Shown here one piece after another: positions 8,256-16,332 of a DNA stretch of 44,368 nt. Every line of letters begins with the position of its first letter. Position 1 is the first letter of the stretch. Below the pieces are notes generated by a model. The model was not told the origin of the DNA. It did not search any database and saw nothing but the letters and a program-made list of their open reading frames with translations. Position numbers and translations under genes: made by a program. This DNA comes from Nanobdellota archaeon (GTDB lineage: Archaea > Nanobdellota > Nanobdellia > Woesearchaeales > WJKV01): the NCBI GenBank assembly GCA_023133595.1, contig JAGLWF010000003.1:1-44368 (forward strand), read 5' to 3'.

Positions 8256-8263
8256 TATATAAA
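8256..8263 (-). promoter_or_regulatory. TATA box of the primase-polX unit
   Basis: Minus-strand TTTATATA, centred near 8259.5. Predicted transcription start about 8233 gives a 13-nt leader that carries the AGGAGGGG ribosome-binding site in front of ATG 8220. Confidence 0.6.
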
Positions 8264-8282
8264 AATATTCTATTTGCACAAG

Positions 8283-8290
8283 TTATATAA
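8283..8290 (+). promoter_or_regulatory. TATA box of htpX
   Basis: Palindromic TTATATAA centred at 8286.5, 27.5 nt before the A of the htpX ATG, which implies a leaderless mRNA. It sits back to back with the primase promoter. Confidence 0.6.
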
Positions 8291-8313
8291 ATAAATAGTG
8301 TATAGTATTCAGT

Positions 8314-9162
8314 ATGATCTGGAACCAGGTTAAGACTGTGCTTTTATTAGGGGGGTTATCTGCGATTCTATTAGTGATTGGACTCTTGATAGGCGGAAAG
8401 ACAGGATTAGCTGTTGGACTTGGGCTGGCATTATTATTGAACTTTATCTCGTACTGGTTCTCTGACAAGATTGCTTTAAAGATGTATAAAGCCAGGAAAG
8501 TATCAAAAGAGGAAGATCCAGAATTACATACAATGGTCGAAGAGATTTGTGAAAGATCAAACTGTCCAAAGCCTGAAGTTTATGTTATACCAACAGATGT
8601 GCCGAATGCTTTTGCATGCGGCAGGAATCCTAAGCATGCTGCTGTTGCAGTGACAGAAGGTATCAGGAAAATATTGAACAAGGAAGAATTGATGGGAGTT
8701 ATTGCTCACGAGATTGGCCATATTACTAATCGTGACATTCTGATTTCAACAGTTGCAGCATGTGTTGCAACTGCGATAACTTATATTGCATTATTTGCAC
8801 GGTTTGGTGCAATGTTCGGAGGCATGAGGGGGGACAGAGATAACCTCTTAGAGCTGCTTGCGCTTGCATTCCTTGCACCAGTCATTGCAATGATAATACA
8901 ATTTGCAATATCAAGAAGCAGAGAATATCTCGCAGATGAAACAGCTGCTAAAAATATGAGAAATGGCAATGGCCTGGCTTCTGCACTGGCAAAGATGCAG
9001 GAAGCAACAAAACATATTGGTTTCAAAAAAACAGGAACAACACGTGCAACTGCACATATGTTCATTGTAAATCCATTCCGCGGCGGCAGTATGTTGTCAA
9101 TATTCTCAACACATCCGCCTACAAACAAAAGAATAGAAAAACTTAGAGGAATGACTTTCTGA
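8314..9162 (+). CDS. htpX: membrane zinc metalloprotease HtpX (peptidase M48)
   Basis: Membrane-quality-control protease that cleaves damaged or misfolded membrane proteins. Two N-terminal membrane segments (about 8-26 and 30-48) precede the active site HEIGH at 132-136. Two further hydrophobic segments (about 143-163 and 178-197) precede SREYLAD, whose Glu204 should be the third zinc ligand. Length 282 aa is typical. The gene appears leaderless. Its TGA stop directly abuts the stop codon of the convergent gene at 9163, with no base between them. Confidence 0.95.
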   Translation: MIWNQVKTVLLLGGLSAILLVIGLLIGGKTGLAVGLGLALLLNFISYWFSDKIALKMYKARKVSKEEDPELHTMVEEICERSNCPKPEVYVIPTDVPNAFACGRNPKHAAVAVTEGIRKILNKEELMGVIAHEIGHITNRDILISTVAACVATAITYIALFARFGAMFGGMRGDRDNLLELLALAFLAPVIAMIIQFAISRSREYLADETAAKNMRNGNGLASALAKMQEATKHIGFKKTGTTRATAHMFIVNPFRGGSMLSIFSTHPPTNKRIEKLRGMTF

Positions 9163-10482
9163 TTATTTTTTCTTCTTTATCTTAAGTTTCTGTATCACAT
9201 CAGCCAATTTCAACCTGCTTGTCTCTTTGATCTCGTATTCAACACGAATAATCTCTTTTTTTGTCTTGATCAGCTTGCCAAGATCAATTGGTGTTGCAGA
9301 AAGGACAAAGTCACATTTCGCATTATTGATTGTCCTTTCTAATTCTTTTATCTGTTTATTTCCATAACCCATTGCAGGAAGTATATTTCCAAGATGAGAA
9401 TATTTTTTGTAGATTTCTTTGATCGAACCAACAGCATACTTTCTTGGATCTACCCTATCTGCGCCGGATTTCTGCGCGATTATCATTCCAGCGCCATACT
9501 TCATTCCTCCATGAGTTAAAGTTGGCCCGTCTTCAACAACAATCACTTTCTTGTTTCTTATACGTTCTGGATTTTTGATTATGATTTCGCACGCAGCTTC
9601 TATGACTTGTGCCTTTGGATTGAACTTCTTGATATTTTCCTTTACTGTCTCAATTCCTTGCTTTGTTGCTGTCTTTACTTTATTTATCAGCAGGATATCT
9701 GCCATCCTGAAGTTAGTTTCTCCTGGAAAATATGTTATTTCGTGGCCTGGGCGATGAGGATCCACTACAACAAGATGAACATCTGGCTTGAAGAATGGAG
9801 TATCATTATTCCCTCCGTCCCATATGATGACATCAGCCTCGTCCTGCGCGTGCAAGAGAATATCCTGGTAATTTACTCCGGCATATACAATAATATCATT
9901 CTTGATGTGCGGTTCGTACTCTTCTCGTTCTTCTATTGTGCATTTATGTTTTTTAAGATCATCGTATGTTGCGAGCCTTTGCACTGCCTGTTTTACAAGA
10001 TCTCCGTACGGCATTGGGTGGCGGACAACAACAACCTTGTATTTCTTATCTCTTAATAATTTAGCAATCTTTCTTGAAACTGGGCTCTTGCCAGCACCAG
10101 TACGAACTGCACATACTGCGATCACTGGAACTTTTGCTTTCAGCATTGTATTCTTCGGAGAAATCAACATGAAATCCGCACCAGCTGCAAGCACAACAGC
10201 TGCTTTATTCATGACATCGATATCATAAAGGTCAGAGTATGATAAAGTCACAAAATCAATCTTATGTTTCTTTATCAATCTTGCCAGGTCTTTCTCAGGA
10301 AAGATAGGAATCCCTTTTGGATATAATTCTCCAGCCAGTTTTGGAGGATATTTCCTTCCACTAATATCAGGGATCTGTTCAGCTGTAAAAGCCACAACCT
10401 GATACTCTTCATTATCTTTGAAAACAGTATTAAAATCATGAAAATCGCGGCCAGCCGCCCCCATTATAAGAACTTTTTTCAT
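9163..10482 (-). CDS. P-loop protein related to cyclic 2,3-diphosphoglycerate synthetase
   Basis: 439-aa cytosolic protein resembling the archaeal family that includes cyclic 2,3-diphosphoglycerate synthetase, often listed only as a predicted GTPase. A Rossmann-like N-terminus (KVLIMGAAGRDFHDFN) is followed by a P-loop-like RTGAGKSP at 127-134, then IIWDGGNNDTPFF and VVDPHRPGHE, which are typical of the family. The Methanothermus enzyme cyclises 2,3-bisphosphoglycerate with ATP. Whether this homologue does so is not shown. It starts 4 nt after carbamate kinase, so the two form one unit. Family is fairly sure; substrate unsure. Confidence 0.75.
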   Translation of the reverse strand: MKKVLIMGAAGRDFHDFNTVFKDNEEYQVVAFTAEQIPDISGRKYPPKLAGELYPKGIPIFPEKDLARLIKKHKIDFVTLSYSDLYDIDVMNKAAVVLAAGADFMLISPKNTMLKAKVPVIAVCAVRTGAGKSPVSRKIAKLLRDKKYKVVVVRHPMPYGDLVKQAVQRLATYDDLKKHKCTIEEREEYEPHIKNDIIVYAGVNYQDILLHAQDEADVIIWDGGNNDTPFFKPDVHLVVVDPHRPGHEITYFPGETNFRMADILLINKVKTATKQGIETVKENIKKFNPKAQVIEAACEIIIKNPERIRNKKVIVVEDGPTLTHGGMKYGAGMIIAQKSGADRVDPRKYAVGSIKEIYKKYSHLGNILPAMGYGNKQIKELERTINNAKCDFVLSATPIDLGKLIKTKKEIIRVEYEIKETSRLKLADVIQKLKIKKKK

Positions 10483-10486
10483 CCTA

Positions 10487-11419
10487 TCACCTTGTAATAT
10501 GTGTGCCTTGTCTCCCTTTCAATGCATTCTCAGCATTCCTAGGAGATGTTATGATTGCTTTTTTTCCCCCATGTTTAACAAAGTTAATAGCAGCTTGTAT
10601 CTTCGGCCCCATGCTTCCTGGAGGAAAATGTCCTTTCTCCATGTACTCTTCTGCTAATTTAGCATCCATCTTATTTATACTTTTCTCATTCTTCCTCCCA
10701 TAATCTAATTTTACTTTGTCAACACCTGTCAATATCAAAAGGATATCTGCTTTCAAGCACTTTGCCAGGCAACAGGATGCGAAATCTTTGTCAATCACAG
10801 CCTCTACACCTTTATATTTTCCTTTTTCTTTGATTACTGGAATACCTCCGCCACCAGCTGCAACAACAATTATGTTTTGCTTTAGCAGCTTCTGGATTAT
10901 TGGCACCTCTATTATCTTAATTGGTTTTGGCGAAGCAACCACTCTCCTATAACCTCTCCCAGCATCAAACATAACTGGCAATCTTTTTTTCTTCAAAATA
11001 TTTGCTTGCCTTTTTGTATAGAAAGGGCCAACTGGTTTTGTTGGTCTCTTGAATGCAGGATCTTTCTTATCTACAAGCACTTGTGTCAATAAAGTTGCCA
11101 CTCCTGCTTTTATCTTTTTTCCATGCATTGCATTCAGCAAAGATTGATCGATTATGTATCCAATCTCCCCTTCACTTTCTGCAACACATACTTCTAAGGG
11201 GAGCTTGTAAGCTTTGCCTAATGCTTGTTCGACACGGATAAGAATGTTCCCCACTTGCGGACCATTGCCGTGTGTGATGACTAAATTATATTTTTTGTAT
11301 AATGGAAGAATATGTTTTATTGCCTTTTTGACGTTTTGAAACTGGCTGGAGATCGTAGGTTTCTGACCTTTTGATAGAATTGCATTGCCGCCAAGAGCAA
11401 CAACAAGTGTTTTTTTCAT
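10487..11419 (-). CDS. arcC: carbamate kinase
   Basis: Interconverts carbamoyl phosphate + ADP with ATP, CO2 and ammonia. Recognised by the N-terminal VVALGGNAI, ITHGNGPQVGN (about 49-59), AAGGGGIPVI and the C-terminal FPPGSMGPKI. Length is 310 aa, as expected. Two ATGs are adjacent (11422 and 11419). AGAGGT at 11424-11429 is 1 nt from the first and 4 nt from the second, so the second was chosen. No arginine deiminase or ornithine carbamoyltransferase gene is in the window; the only coupled gene is the cDPGS-like P-loop protein downstream. Confidence 0.95.
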   Translation of the reverse strand: MKKTLVVALGGNAILSKGQKPTISSQFQNVKKAIKHILPLYKKYNLVITHGNGPQVGNILIRVEQALGKAYKLPLEVCVAESEGEIGYIIDQSLLNAMHGKKIKAGVATLLTQVLVDKKDPAFKRPTKPVGPFYTKRQANILKKKRLPVMFDAGRGYRRVVASPKPIKIIEVPIIQKLLKQNIIVVAAGGGGIPVIKEKGKYKGVEAVIDKDFASCCLAKCLKADILLILTGVDKVKLDYGRKNEKSINKMDAKLAEEYMEKGHFPPGSMGPKIQAAINFVKHGGKKAIITSPRNAENALKGRQGTHITR

Positions 11420-11453
11420 CATGACCTCTTTTTATTAACAGAAGTATTGAATG

Positions 11454-11461
11454 TATATAAA
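11454..11461 (-). promoter_or_regulatory. TATA box of the carbamate kinase unit
   Basis: Minus-strand TTTATATA centred at 11457.5, between the Hef stop (11465) and arcC. Predicted transcription start near 11431 gives a leader of about 12 nt holding the AGAGGT ribosome-binding site. Confidence 0.55.
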
Positions 11462-11464
11462 TGT

Positions 11465-13681
11465 TTATTCTTCTTTATACTTGTTATCAAGGATCTCTTT
11501 CATCTTCTGGGCTTTTAGCTTTCCTAATTTGTCAATCTTTTGTAAATCTTCAATTGAAGCATTGATAACCTCTTTGGGAGTCTTGAAGTATTTCAATAAA
11601 TCTTTTGCAAGATTCGGCCCGATGTTCGGAAGGGAGCCTATGAAATATTCCTGCTGCTTGCTCAGTGCCTGTGGTTTTTGCACGTGTGGATTGTATTCTG
11701 CCTTTGCCTGTTCCTGTTCCCTGCTTGCGATTGTTGCTAATATTGAAGCTGTCTCTTTGCTGTGCGATGTCCTGATCATTGGAATTCCATAACTTACTGC
11801 AATTGTCGCCAGCATTCCCCGGATCGCATTTGGATGGACTTTTCTCATTGCATAGATATCTTCTGTCCCCTCAATTATTATCAATGGTCTTGGAAATGTT
11901 TCTTTTAGTTTTTTTATTTGAGATAATAATCTTCCGTCAACTATACTGTCAACAAAATCTTTCACATTCTTGTATTCAACTCCTACATTCTTTGATAAGA
12001 TATAGTCAGCACTATCTAATCTCGAAAGATTAATGTTAAATCCTAAATCTACCAGCTCTTTAATTACAGGATTTCCTCTCTCTCTTGTGTCTGCAAATAA
12101 TTTCAATGGCTCTTCTTTTTTTGTCTGGTCCAGATAGTTTGTGAGCTGTTGGTTCTCGTTCTTTTCATTTATCACTGTTGCAATCGTGCTCTTTATCTTA
12201 TTCAAGTTCCTGAACATTCTTTTCTCTTTATGATGCGCAACCCATCTGTATGCCTCATCTCTTGTATCTTTTGTCATCAGTACTATGACACGTCCTTTTT
12301 CTAGTCGTCCTGTTCTTCCTCTTCGCTGGACAGTGCGTATTGCAGAAGGAATCGGTTCGTAGAATAAGACAATATCCACCTGCGGAATATCCAATCCTTC
12401 TTCACCAACAGAAGTCATGATCAATATGTTATATTCCCCTTTACCGAATCTATCCAAAGTTTCTATCTGGTTCTTTTGTGTCATTCCAGAATAACCACTC
12501 TTGCTTGCCTGACCCACAAAAACAGTTGTCCTGACATTTGGTAATTTGCAGATCTGTTCCTCGATCTTGTTTGCAGTATCCCTGAATTGAGTAAAGATGA
12601 TAATCTTCATATCATCTTTTAGTTCAGATGTTATGATCTCTTTGAGCTTGTCTAGCTTTGGATGTTCATAGTTTACAATATTTTCTTTTGTCTTTATGTA
12701 TGCTGCGCGGAAGTTTGGATCATTTGCCAAATTTTGGACAGCTTTTGTCTTTGTTGTCTTTGCTTTCCGGTATATGCCTTCAAGATAGAGAAGCAATGGT
12801 GTCAATCCTTGCGTCTCGAGCAATTCTAGTGCATGTTCTATCTTTAATGCTTCTGCTGCCAATGAAACAGAACGCATGAGCTCAAAATTTCTCTCTCCAC
12901 CTGCAATCTCCCCCTGCAGTGCTGCCTGCAATTGAAGAAGTTCTCTTTTTGATTTATACTCGATGCTATGCAAATATCCATACTTTTTTATGTCCGCCAA
13001 TTTTGATTTTAGACTGGTTTTCAGACATTTATGGATTATCTGAAGTTCATAGGGCATCTCAACAGGAATATATTCTTTTTTCACATCCTGGATGTATGGT
13101 TTGACATCCGGGTCCTCTTCTGTCCTGACCTCTAGCTTCTCAATATCAAGGTGATCAATGACTTCGTTTATTGCTTCCATATCAGAGCCAGGCGACGCTG
13201 TCAATCCAAGAACTCTTGGTTGTTTCGATTGATTTCTGTATTGTTTTGCAATAAATACATAAGCATAATTGCCTGTTGCGTGATGACATTCGTCAAAACA
13301 AAGCAAACTTACATCCTCTAAAGAAATCTTTCCAGAGATAAGGTCGTTTTCTATTGTTTGTGGTGTTGAAAAGAAGATCTGGTTTTTTTCCCATAGTGCC
13401 TGACGTTTCTCAGGCAGGATTGAGCCAGAAAAAGTTGTCATCCTTTCTTCTGGAAAATCAAGATGTTGCAGGAAAGTCTGGAGGTGCTGGTTCAGCAATG
13501 GCCGGGTTGGTGCCAGTATTAATAATTTTGATTTCGGGTACGATCTCAAGCGGTGCACTGCGAGCATGAGAGAAAGAGCAGTCTTTCCCATGCCTGTAGG
13601 AAGAACAACCATAGTATTATGTTTGATAACAGTTGCTAGAATTGTCTCTTGATATAGTCTTGGTTTAAAATTTTTCAGCAT
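11465..13681 (-). CDS. hef: Hef-like SF2 helicase-nuclease (FANCM/XPF family)
   Basis: Acts on stalled replication forks and branched DNA. N-terminal SF2 helicase: Walker A LPTGMGKTA (about 27-35), APTRPLL, DECHHATG (about 130-137), LTASPGS, and motif VI QRRGRTGR. C-terminal ERCC4-type nuclease (about 524-670), followed by helix-hairpin-helix motifs (about 681-738) ending with GKLKAQKMKEIL. The nuclease signature reads AD (558-559) then EYK (569-571) and D575 instead of the classical GD...ERK...D, so Arg is replaced by Tyr while the acidic residues and Lys remain. Length 738 aa matches archaeal Hef. It lies 23 nt downstream of the small coiled-coil gene in one unit. Confidence 0.92.
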   Translation of the reverse strand: MLKNFKPRLYQETILATVIKHNTMVVLPTGMGKTALSLMLAVHRLRSYPKSKLLILAPTRPLLNQHLQTFLQHLDFPEERMTTFSGSILPEKRQALWEKNQIFFSTPQTIENDLISGKISLEDVSLLCFDECHHATGNYAYVFIAKQYRNQSKQPRVLGLTASPGSDMEAINEVIDHLDIEKLEVRTEEDPDVKPYIQDVKKEYIPVEMPYELQIIHKCLKTSLKSKLADIKKYGYLHSIEYKSKRELLQLQAALQGEIAGGERNFELMRSVSLAAEALKIEHALELLETQGLTPLLLYLEGIYRKAKTTKTKAVQNLANDPNFRAAYIKTKENIVNYEHPKLDKLKEIITSELKDDMKIIIFTQFRDTANKIEEQICKLPNVRTTVFVGQASKSGYSGMTQKNQIETLDRFGKGEYNILIMTSVGEEGLDIPQVDIVLFYEPIPSAIRTVQRRGRTGRLEKGRVIVLMTKDTRDEAYRWVAHHKEKRMFRNLNKIKSTIATVINEKNENQQLTNYLDQTKKEEPLKLFADTRERGNPVIKELVDLGFNINLSRLDSADYILSKNVGVEYKNVKDFVDSIVDGRLLSQIKKLKETFPRPLIIIEGTEDIYAMRKVHPNAIRGMLATIAVSYGIPMIRTSHSKETASILATIASREQEQAKAEYNPHVQKPQALSKQQEYFIGSLPNIGPNLAKDLLKYFKTPKEVINASIEDLQKIDKLGKLKAQKMKEILDNKYKEE

Positions 13682-13704
13682 TTTTCAGCAAGAAAAGGAT
13701 TGTT

Positions 13705-13899
13705 CTATATTAATCTACTCTGTCCAGCACCAACTGCTGTCTCTTCCTTAAGCTTTTGCTTCAGATCTCTCAAATCCTCTTCTAATATTTCCGTTGTTTG
13801 AGTCAGTTTTGAGAGCTCGTCCATGATTGCGTCACGCAATGCCTCGAATTCTGAAATAAAATGTTCAAATTCCAATCTTGAGATCTTTTCTTCTTCCAT
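13705..13899 (-). CDS. small coiled-coil protein
   Basis: 64-aa acidic protein with no family I recognise. Almost the whole length is predicted helix with heptad-like spacing of Leu/Ile (ISRLEFEHFISEFEAL, then LSKLTQTTEILEEDLRDL), so it is likely a short coiled coil. The last residues (about 55-64) are probably flexible. It starts 2 nt after the MBL-fold hydrolase and ends 23 nt before Hef, which makes it a plausible real gene in a three-gene unit. A partner or dimerisation role for Hef is only a guess from position. Confidence 0.65.
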   Translation of the reverse strand: MEEEKISRLEFEHFISEFEALRDAIMDELSKLTQTTEILEEDLRDLKQKLKEETAVGAGQSRLI

Positions 13900-13901
13900 C
13901 T

Positions 13902-14471
13902 TTAATAATTATGTCCTGGACACATTATCTCATAATCTATCTCTTCTAATTTTTTAAGGGAATTCCGCATCTCGCTCGGAACTGAGGTCGGCAGATCCAC
14001 ACGACCAATGTGTCCATGACGAAATTTGGTATCACCTGTGAACAAGACCTTATCTTTTTTATAATATAATGCAATGCTGCCTGCTGTGTGTCCAGGTGTT
14101 TTAATAACTTCCAACCCCCATTCCCCTGACTTTATAGGAGATAGTTGTATTGTATTTAAGGTTTTTGCAGCATCCTCCTCAAGGACAGCTTCTAACGGCT
14201 CCGCCTTAAAATCTTTTATAGCCTGTTCTGAAGCATAGAATTTTGCATTAGGAAAAATATCTGCATTACCGACATGATCCATATGTAAATGTGTGAAAAC
14301 CACAAATTTTACATCTTCAGGTTCTATGATTTCTTTAAGGGCTGTTTTGATCTCTTTCTTTTCAAATTCAAAACCAGTATCAATCACAAGTTTCTCTTTT
14401 AAAAGAATATATAAGCTGCTCTCGCCGCGAATCTCAACAACATTCTCTGTTATCTTATGGACAGATACCAT
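13902..14471 (-). CDS. MBL-fold metallo-hydrolase (glyoxalase II-like)
   Basis: Soluble metallo-beta-lactamase-fold hydrolase of unknown substrate. The metal motif HLHMDH is at 61-66, a second metal His lies in TPGHTAGS (about 125-132), GDT lies near 146, and the protein ends with PGHNY, supplying the last metal His at residue 187. At 189 aa it is a minimal version of the fold with no extra substrate domain. The ATG lies 26.5 nt from the centre of a TATA box, so the mRNA is probably leaderless. First gene of the MBL/coiled-coil/Hef unit. Confidence 0.88.
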   Translation of the reverse strand: MVSVHKITENVVEIRGESSLYILLKEKLVIDTGFEFEKKEIKTALKEIIEPEDVKFVVFTHLHMDHVGNADIFPNAKFYASEQAIKDFKAEPLEAVLEEDAAKTLNTIQLSPIKSGEWGLEVIKTPGHTAGSIALYYKKDKVLFTGDTKFRHGHIGRVDLPTSVPSEMRNSLKKLEEIDYEIMCPGHNY

Positions 14472-14493
14472 GCCAAAAAGGAAGTAAGGAAGC

Positions 14494-14501
14494 TTTATAA
14501 A
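14494..14501. promoter_or_regulatory. symmetric bidirectional TATA box
   Basis: The self-complementary TTTATAAA is centred at 14497.5. The A of the minus-strand ATG is at 14471 and that of the plus-strand ATG at 14524, each 26.5 nt away. One box could therefore direct two leaderless transcripts in opposite directions. Confidence 0.65.
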
Positions 14502-14523
14502 ATGAATTCTAATAAAGCCTAAA

Positions 14524-14790
14524 ATGATACAAGTTTTAGGGGTTTTGGATATCCTGGCTGGAATCTGGCTAGTGTTGTTAAACTATGATCTTGGCGGCAC
14601 TTCAATCGGAGGTTTGCTGGCAGGCTATCTATTCATCAAAGGAATTTTCTTTCGGGACAATGTGATGAGTTATGTAGATATTGTATGCGGAATTTTTATC
14701 ATCTTGTTGATGTTTGGGATGCACACTAAACTTATTTATCTTATCCCTGCAATCTATCTTGTCCAAAAAGGTATCATGTCTTTTTTCTAA
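14524..14790 (+). CDS. small integral membrane protein
   Basis: 88-aa protein with three to four hydrophobic segments (about 2-19, 26-43, 48-64 and 66-84) joined by very short loops. There are few charged residues and no signal peptide. I do not recognise a named family, though small membrane proteins with this spacing are common in archaea. Predicted leaderless start at 14524. Its TAA stop is 1 nt from the stop of the convergent M50-like gene. Function unknown. Confidence 0.72.
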   Translation: MIQVLGVLDILAGIWLVLLNYDLGGTSIGGLLAGYLFIKGIFFRDNVMSYVDIVCGIFIILLMFGMHTKLIYLIPAIYLVQKGIMSFF

Positions 14791-14791
14791 A

Positions 14792-15553
14792 CTACAATGT
14801 TTTCAAGAAATAAGCAAGTGCTATCACTGCGGCGATTATCAATGAGAGAAGAAGTGCGATCCAAGAAGTGAAATGCTGCAGAGATAGTGCCAGCAGGATG
14901 ATGAAAGCTAAAGCAAAAAGATATCTCGGCCTTGAGAAATATAAGATCGCGAATCCGTCCATGTTGGCTGCTTCTTTTATCTTCAATTTTCCGAACAATG
15001 CTTCTATCTGTGGTATTGGAAGGATTGTGTATATTGCAAAAAAGATATTCAATATGATGGCTTTTTGGATCAGGATGTTAGTGATTCCTGCAGATGCGAT
15101 CAAGTGAAAGATAAATGCCAGCAGGATGTTTGATAACGGACCAAAGAATGATACAAATGCTGCATCCTTCTGCATATATGCAGGCTGCTTATACTTTAAT
15201 CTCTTATGTGCAATTGCTGTGAAGATTATCCCTCCTGGAAGAAAAAATATCCAGCTGCCATTCGAGATAAAACAAAAATAAACACCAATTAGCAATCCAA
15301 TAATCCACATCTTATACTTTATCGTATACCCTCTTCTGATAGCAAAGAATTTCTGGACACACAAGTGCACGAGTAATGCAAGCAATGCTATCAGGCCCAT
15401 GCCAAACCAGTTTATCAGACCGACATCAAGAGCAAAGGTTGCTGTCCCCCATTTTTTGAAAGAAAATATAAAGCCGATGATGATGACTGTTATCAGAATA
15501 TCAAATATCTCTCTTTTTTCGAATTTCAGATACTTATTGATTGTATGCCGCAT
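14792..15553 (-). CDS. membrane protein, probable inactive M50 (site-2-protease-like) homologue
   Basis: 253-aa multi-pass protein with six or seven hydrophobic segments. The layout resembles M50 intramembrane proteases. A helix ends in LVHLCVQKFFAIRRG (61-75), where active enzymes have HExxH. GPLSN (138-142) is followed by a hydrophobic helix, as in M50. LPIPQIEALFG (178-188) falls where active enzymes carry a P-x-P-x-L-D-G motif. Here the metal-binding residues are replaced (HLCVQ for HExxH; no Asp in the last motif), so catalysis is unlikely. The family assignment is inferred from spacing and flanking residues; it could also be an unrelated membrane protein. Confidence 0.6.
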   Translation of the reverse strand: MRHTINKYLKFEKREIFDILITVIIIGFIFSFKKWGTATFALDVGLINWFGMGLIALLALLVHLCVQKFFAIRRGYTIKYKMWIIGLLIGVYFCFISNGSWIFFLPGGIIFTAIAHKRLKYKQPAYMQKDAAFVSFFGPLSNILLAFIFHLIASAGITNILIQKAIILNIFFAIYTILPIPQIEALFGKLKIKEAANMDGFAILYFSRPRYLFALAFIILLALSLQHFTSWIALLLSLIIAAVIALAYFLKTL

Positions 15554-15577
15554 ATTAGAATCGTGAGGATTTCTCGT

Positions 15578-16258
15578 TTATAAATGTTTCTCGTATGCCT
15601 TCTTTGTCAATGCAATTATTTCCTTGACATGGCCAGCGCCGATTATTGCAAGAACCTTCTTTTCTGGATAAAATGCCATTAGATTTGCCATCTTTTGTGC
15701 CATATATTTGTTTCTGTCTTCCACCAAAACTTTATGAAAATTCGGATACCGTTTTTTCACCTTCACCATCATCTTCCGGATTATCCTTTCTGTCGGAACT
15801 TTTGTAAGGTCAAAATCAATCTCTTTCTTGCGCAAGACTATGCCTTTGAAAAGGTCAACAAAAAAATTCAATTTTTCTTTGAATGTCAGTGCTTTTGATA
15901 ATTTCTTGAGTGTCACTTCAACATCCTGGTCAATTAGTGCTACTTTCAGTTTTTTCTTTTTTGCAAGATTAAAAGCAAGAACCATCTCAGATCCAGGCTT
16001 GACACCAACCATTTTTCCCAGCTTATGCTCAACATATGCCCCTATCTGATTCAAGGCATAACCTTTCAACCCTATTCTTCTTATGTCTTTTAAGCGCGGT
16101 CTTCTGCGTTTGCCTGCAATCAATGCATAGAGCCTTTTACGGTCCAGTTCCAGAGCAATGATATCTGGCTTGAGTCTGTCTATCCTGTCCTTTACTTGTT
16201 CAAGGCTCTGTTTGGCAATATGGCTTGTACCAAGAATCTCCAAGTTTTTATATTTCAT
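15578..16258 (-). CDS. TraB/PrgY-family (TIKI-like) protein
   Basis: Cytosolic protein of the TraB/PrgY family, whose archaeal members are uncharacterised; some relatives act as metal-dependent proteases or pheromone-shutdown proteins. Conserved pieces: GTSH (10-13), IALELDRKRL, VEDRNKYMAQKM and the C-terminal GAGHVKE. Many archaeal homologues carry an extra membrane domain of about 150 residues; this one stops after the core (226 aa). ATG 16258 was preferred over ATG 16264 because it lies about 27 nt from a TTTAAA box (16283-16288). Divergent from the PRC-barrel gene. Confidence 0.82.
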   Translation of the reverse strand: MKYKNLEILGTSHIAKQSLEQVKDRIDRLKPDIIALELDRKRLYALIAGKRRRPRLKDIRRIGLKGYALNQIGAYVEHKLGKMVGVKPGSEMVLAFNLAKKKKLKVALIDQDVEVTLKKLSKALTFKEKLNFFVDLFKGIVLRKKEIDFDLTKVPTERIIRKMMVKVKKRYPNFHKVLVEDRNKYMAQKMANLMAFYPEKKVLAIIGAGHVKEIIALTKKAYEKHL

Positions 16259-16274
16259 TCCCATTCGAAAAGCT

Positions 16275-16288
16275 TATATAGTTTTAAA
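16275..16288. promoter_or_regulatory. divergent promoter of traB-like and PRC-barrel genes
   Basis: TATATA (16275-16280) suits the plus-strand gene, giving a predicted start near 16304 and a leader of about 29 nt with GGAGGGAG at 16319-16326. TTTAAA (16283-16288) suits the leaderless minus-strand gene. The two boxes nearly touch, so the two polymerases may compete. Confidence 0.5.
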
Positions 16289-16332
16289 CCTTTTCCTTAA
16301 TCAGAAAATAAAAAATTTGGAGGGAGAGCAAG

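Noticed and set aside
12962-12974. TGCTATGCA inside hef, similar to the end of the 94-nt element
   Set aside because: It is a single 9-base match within coding DNA without the partner arm or core.
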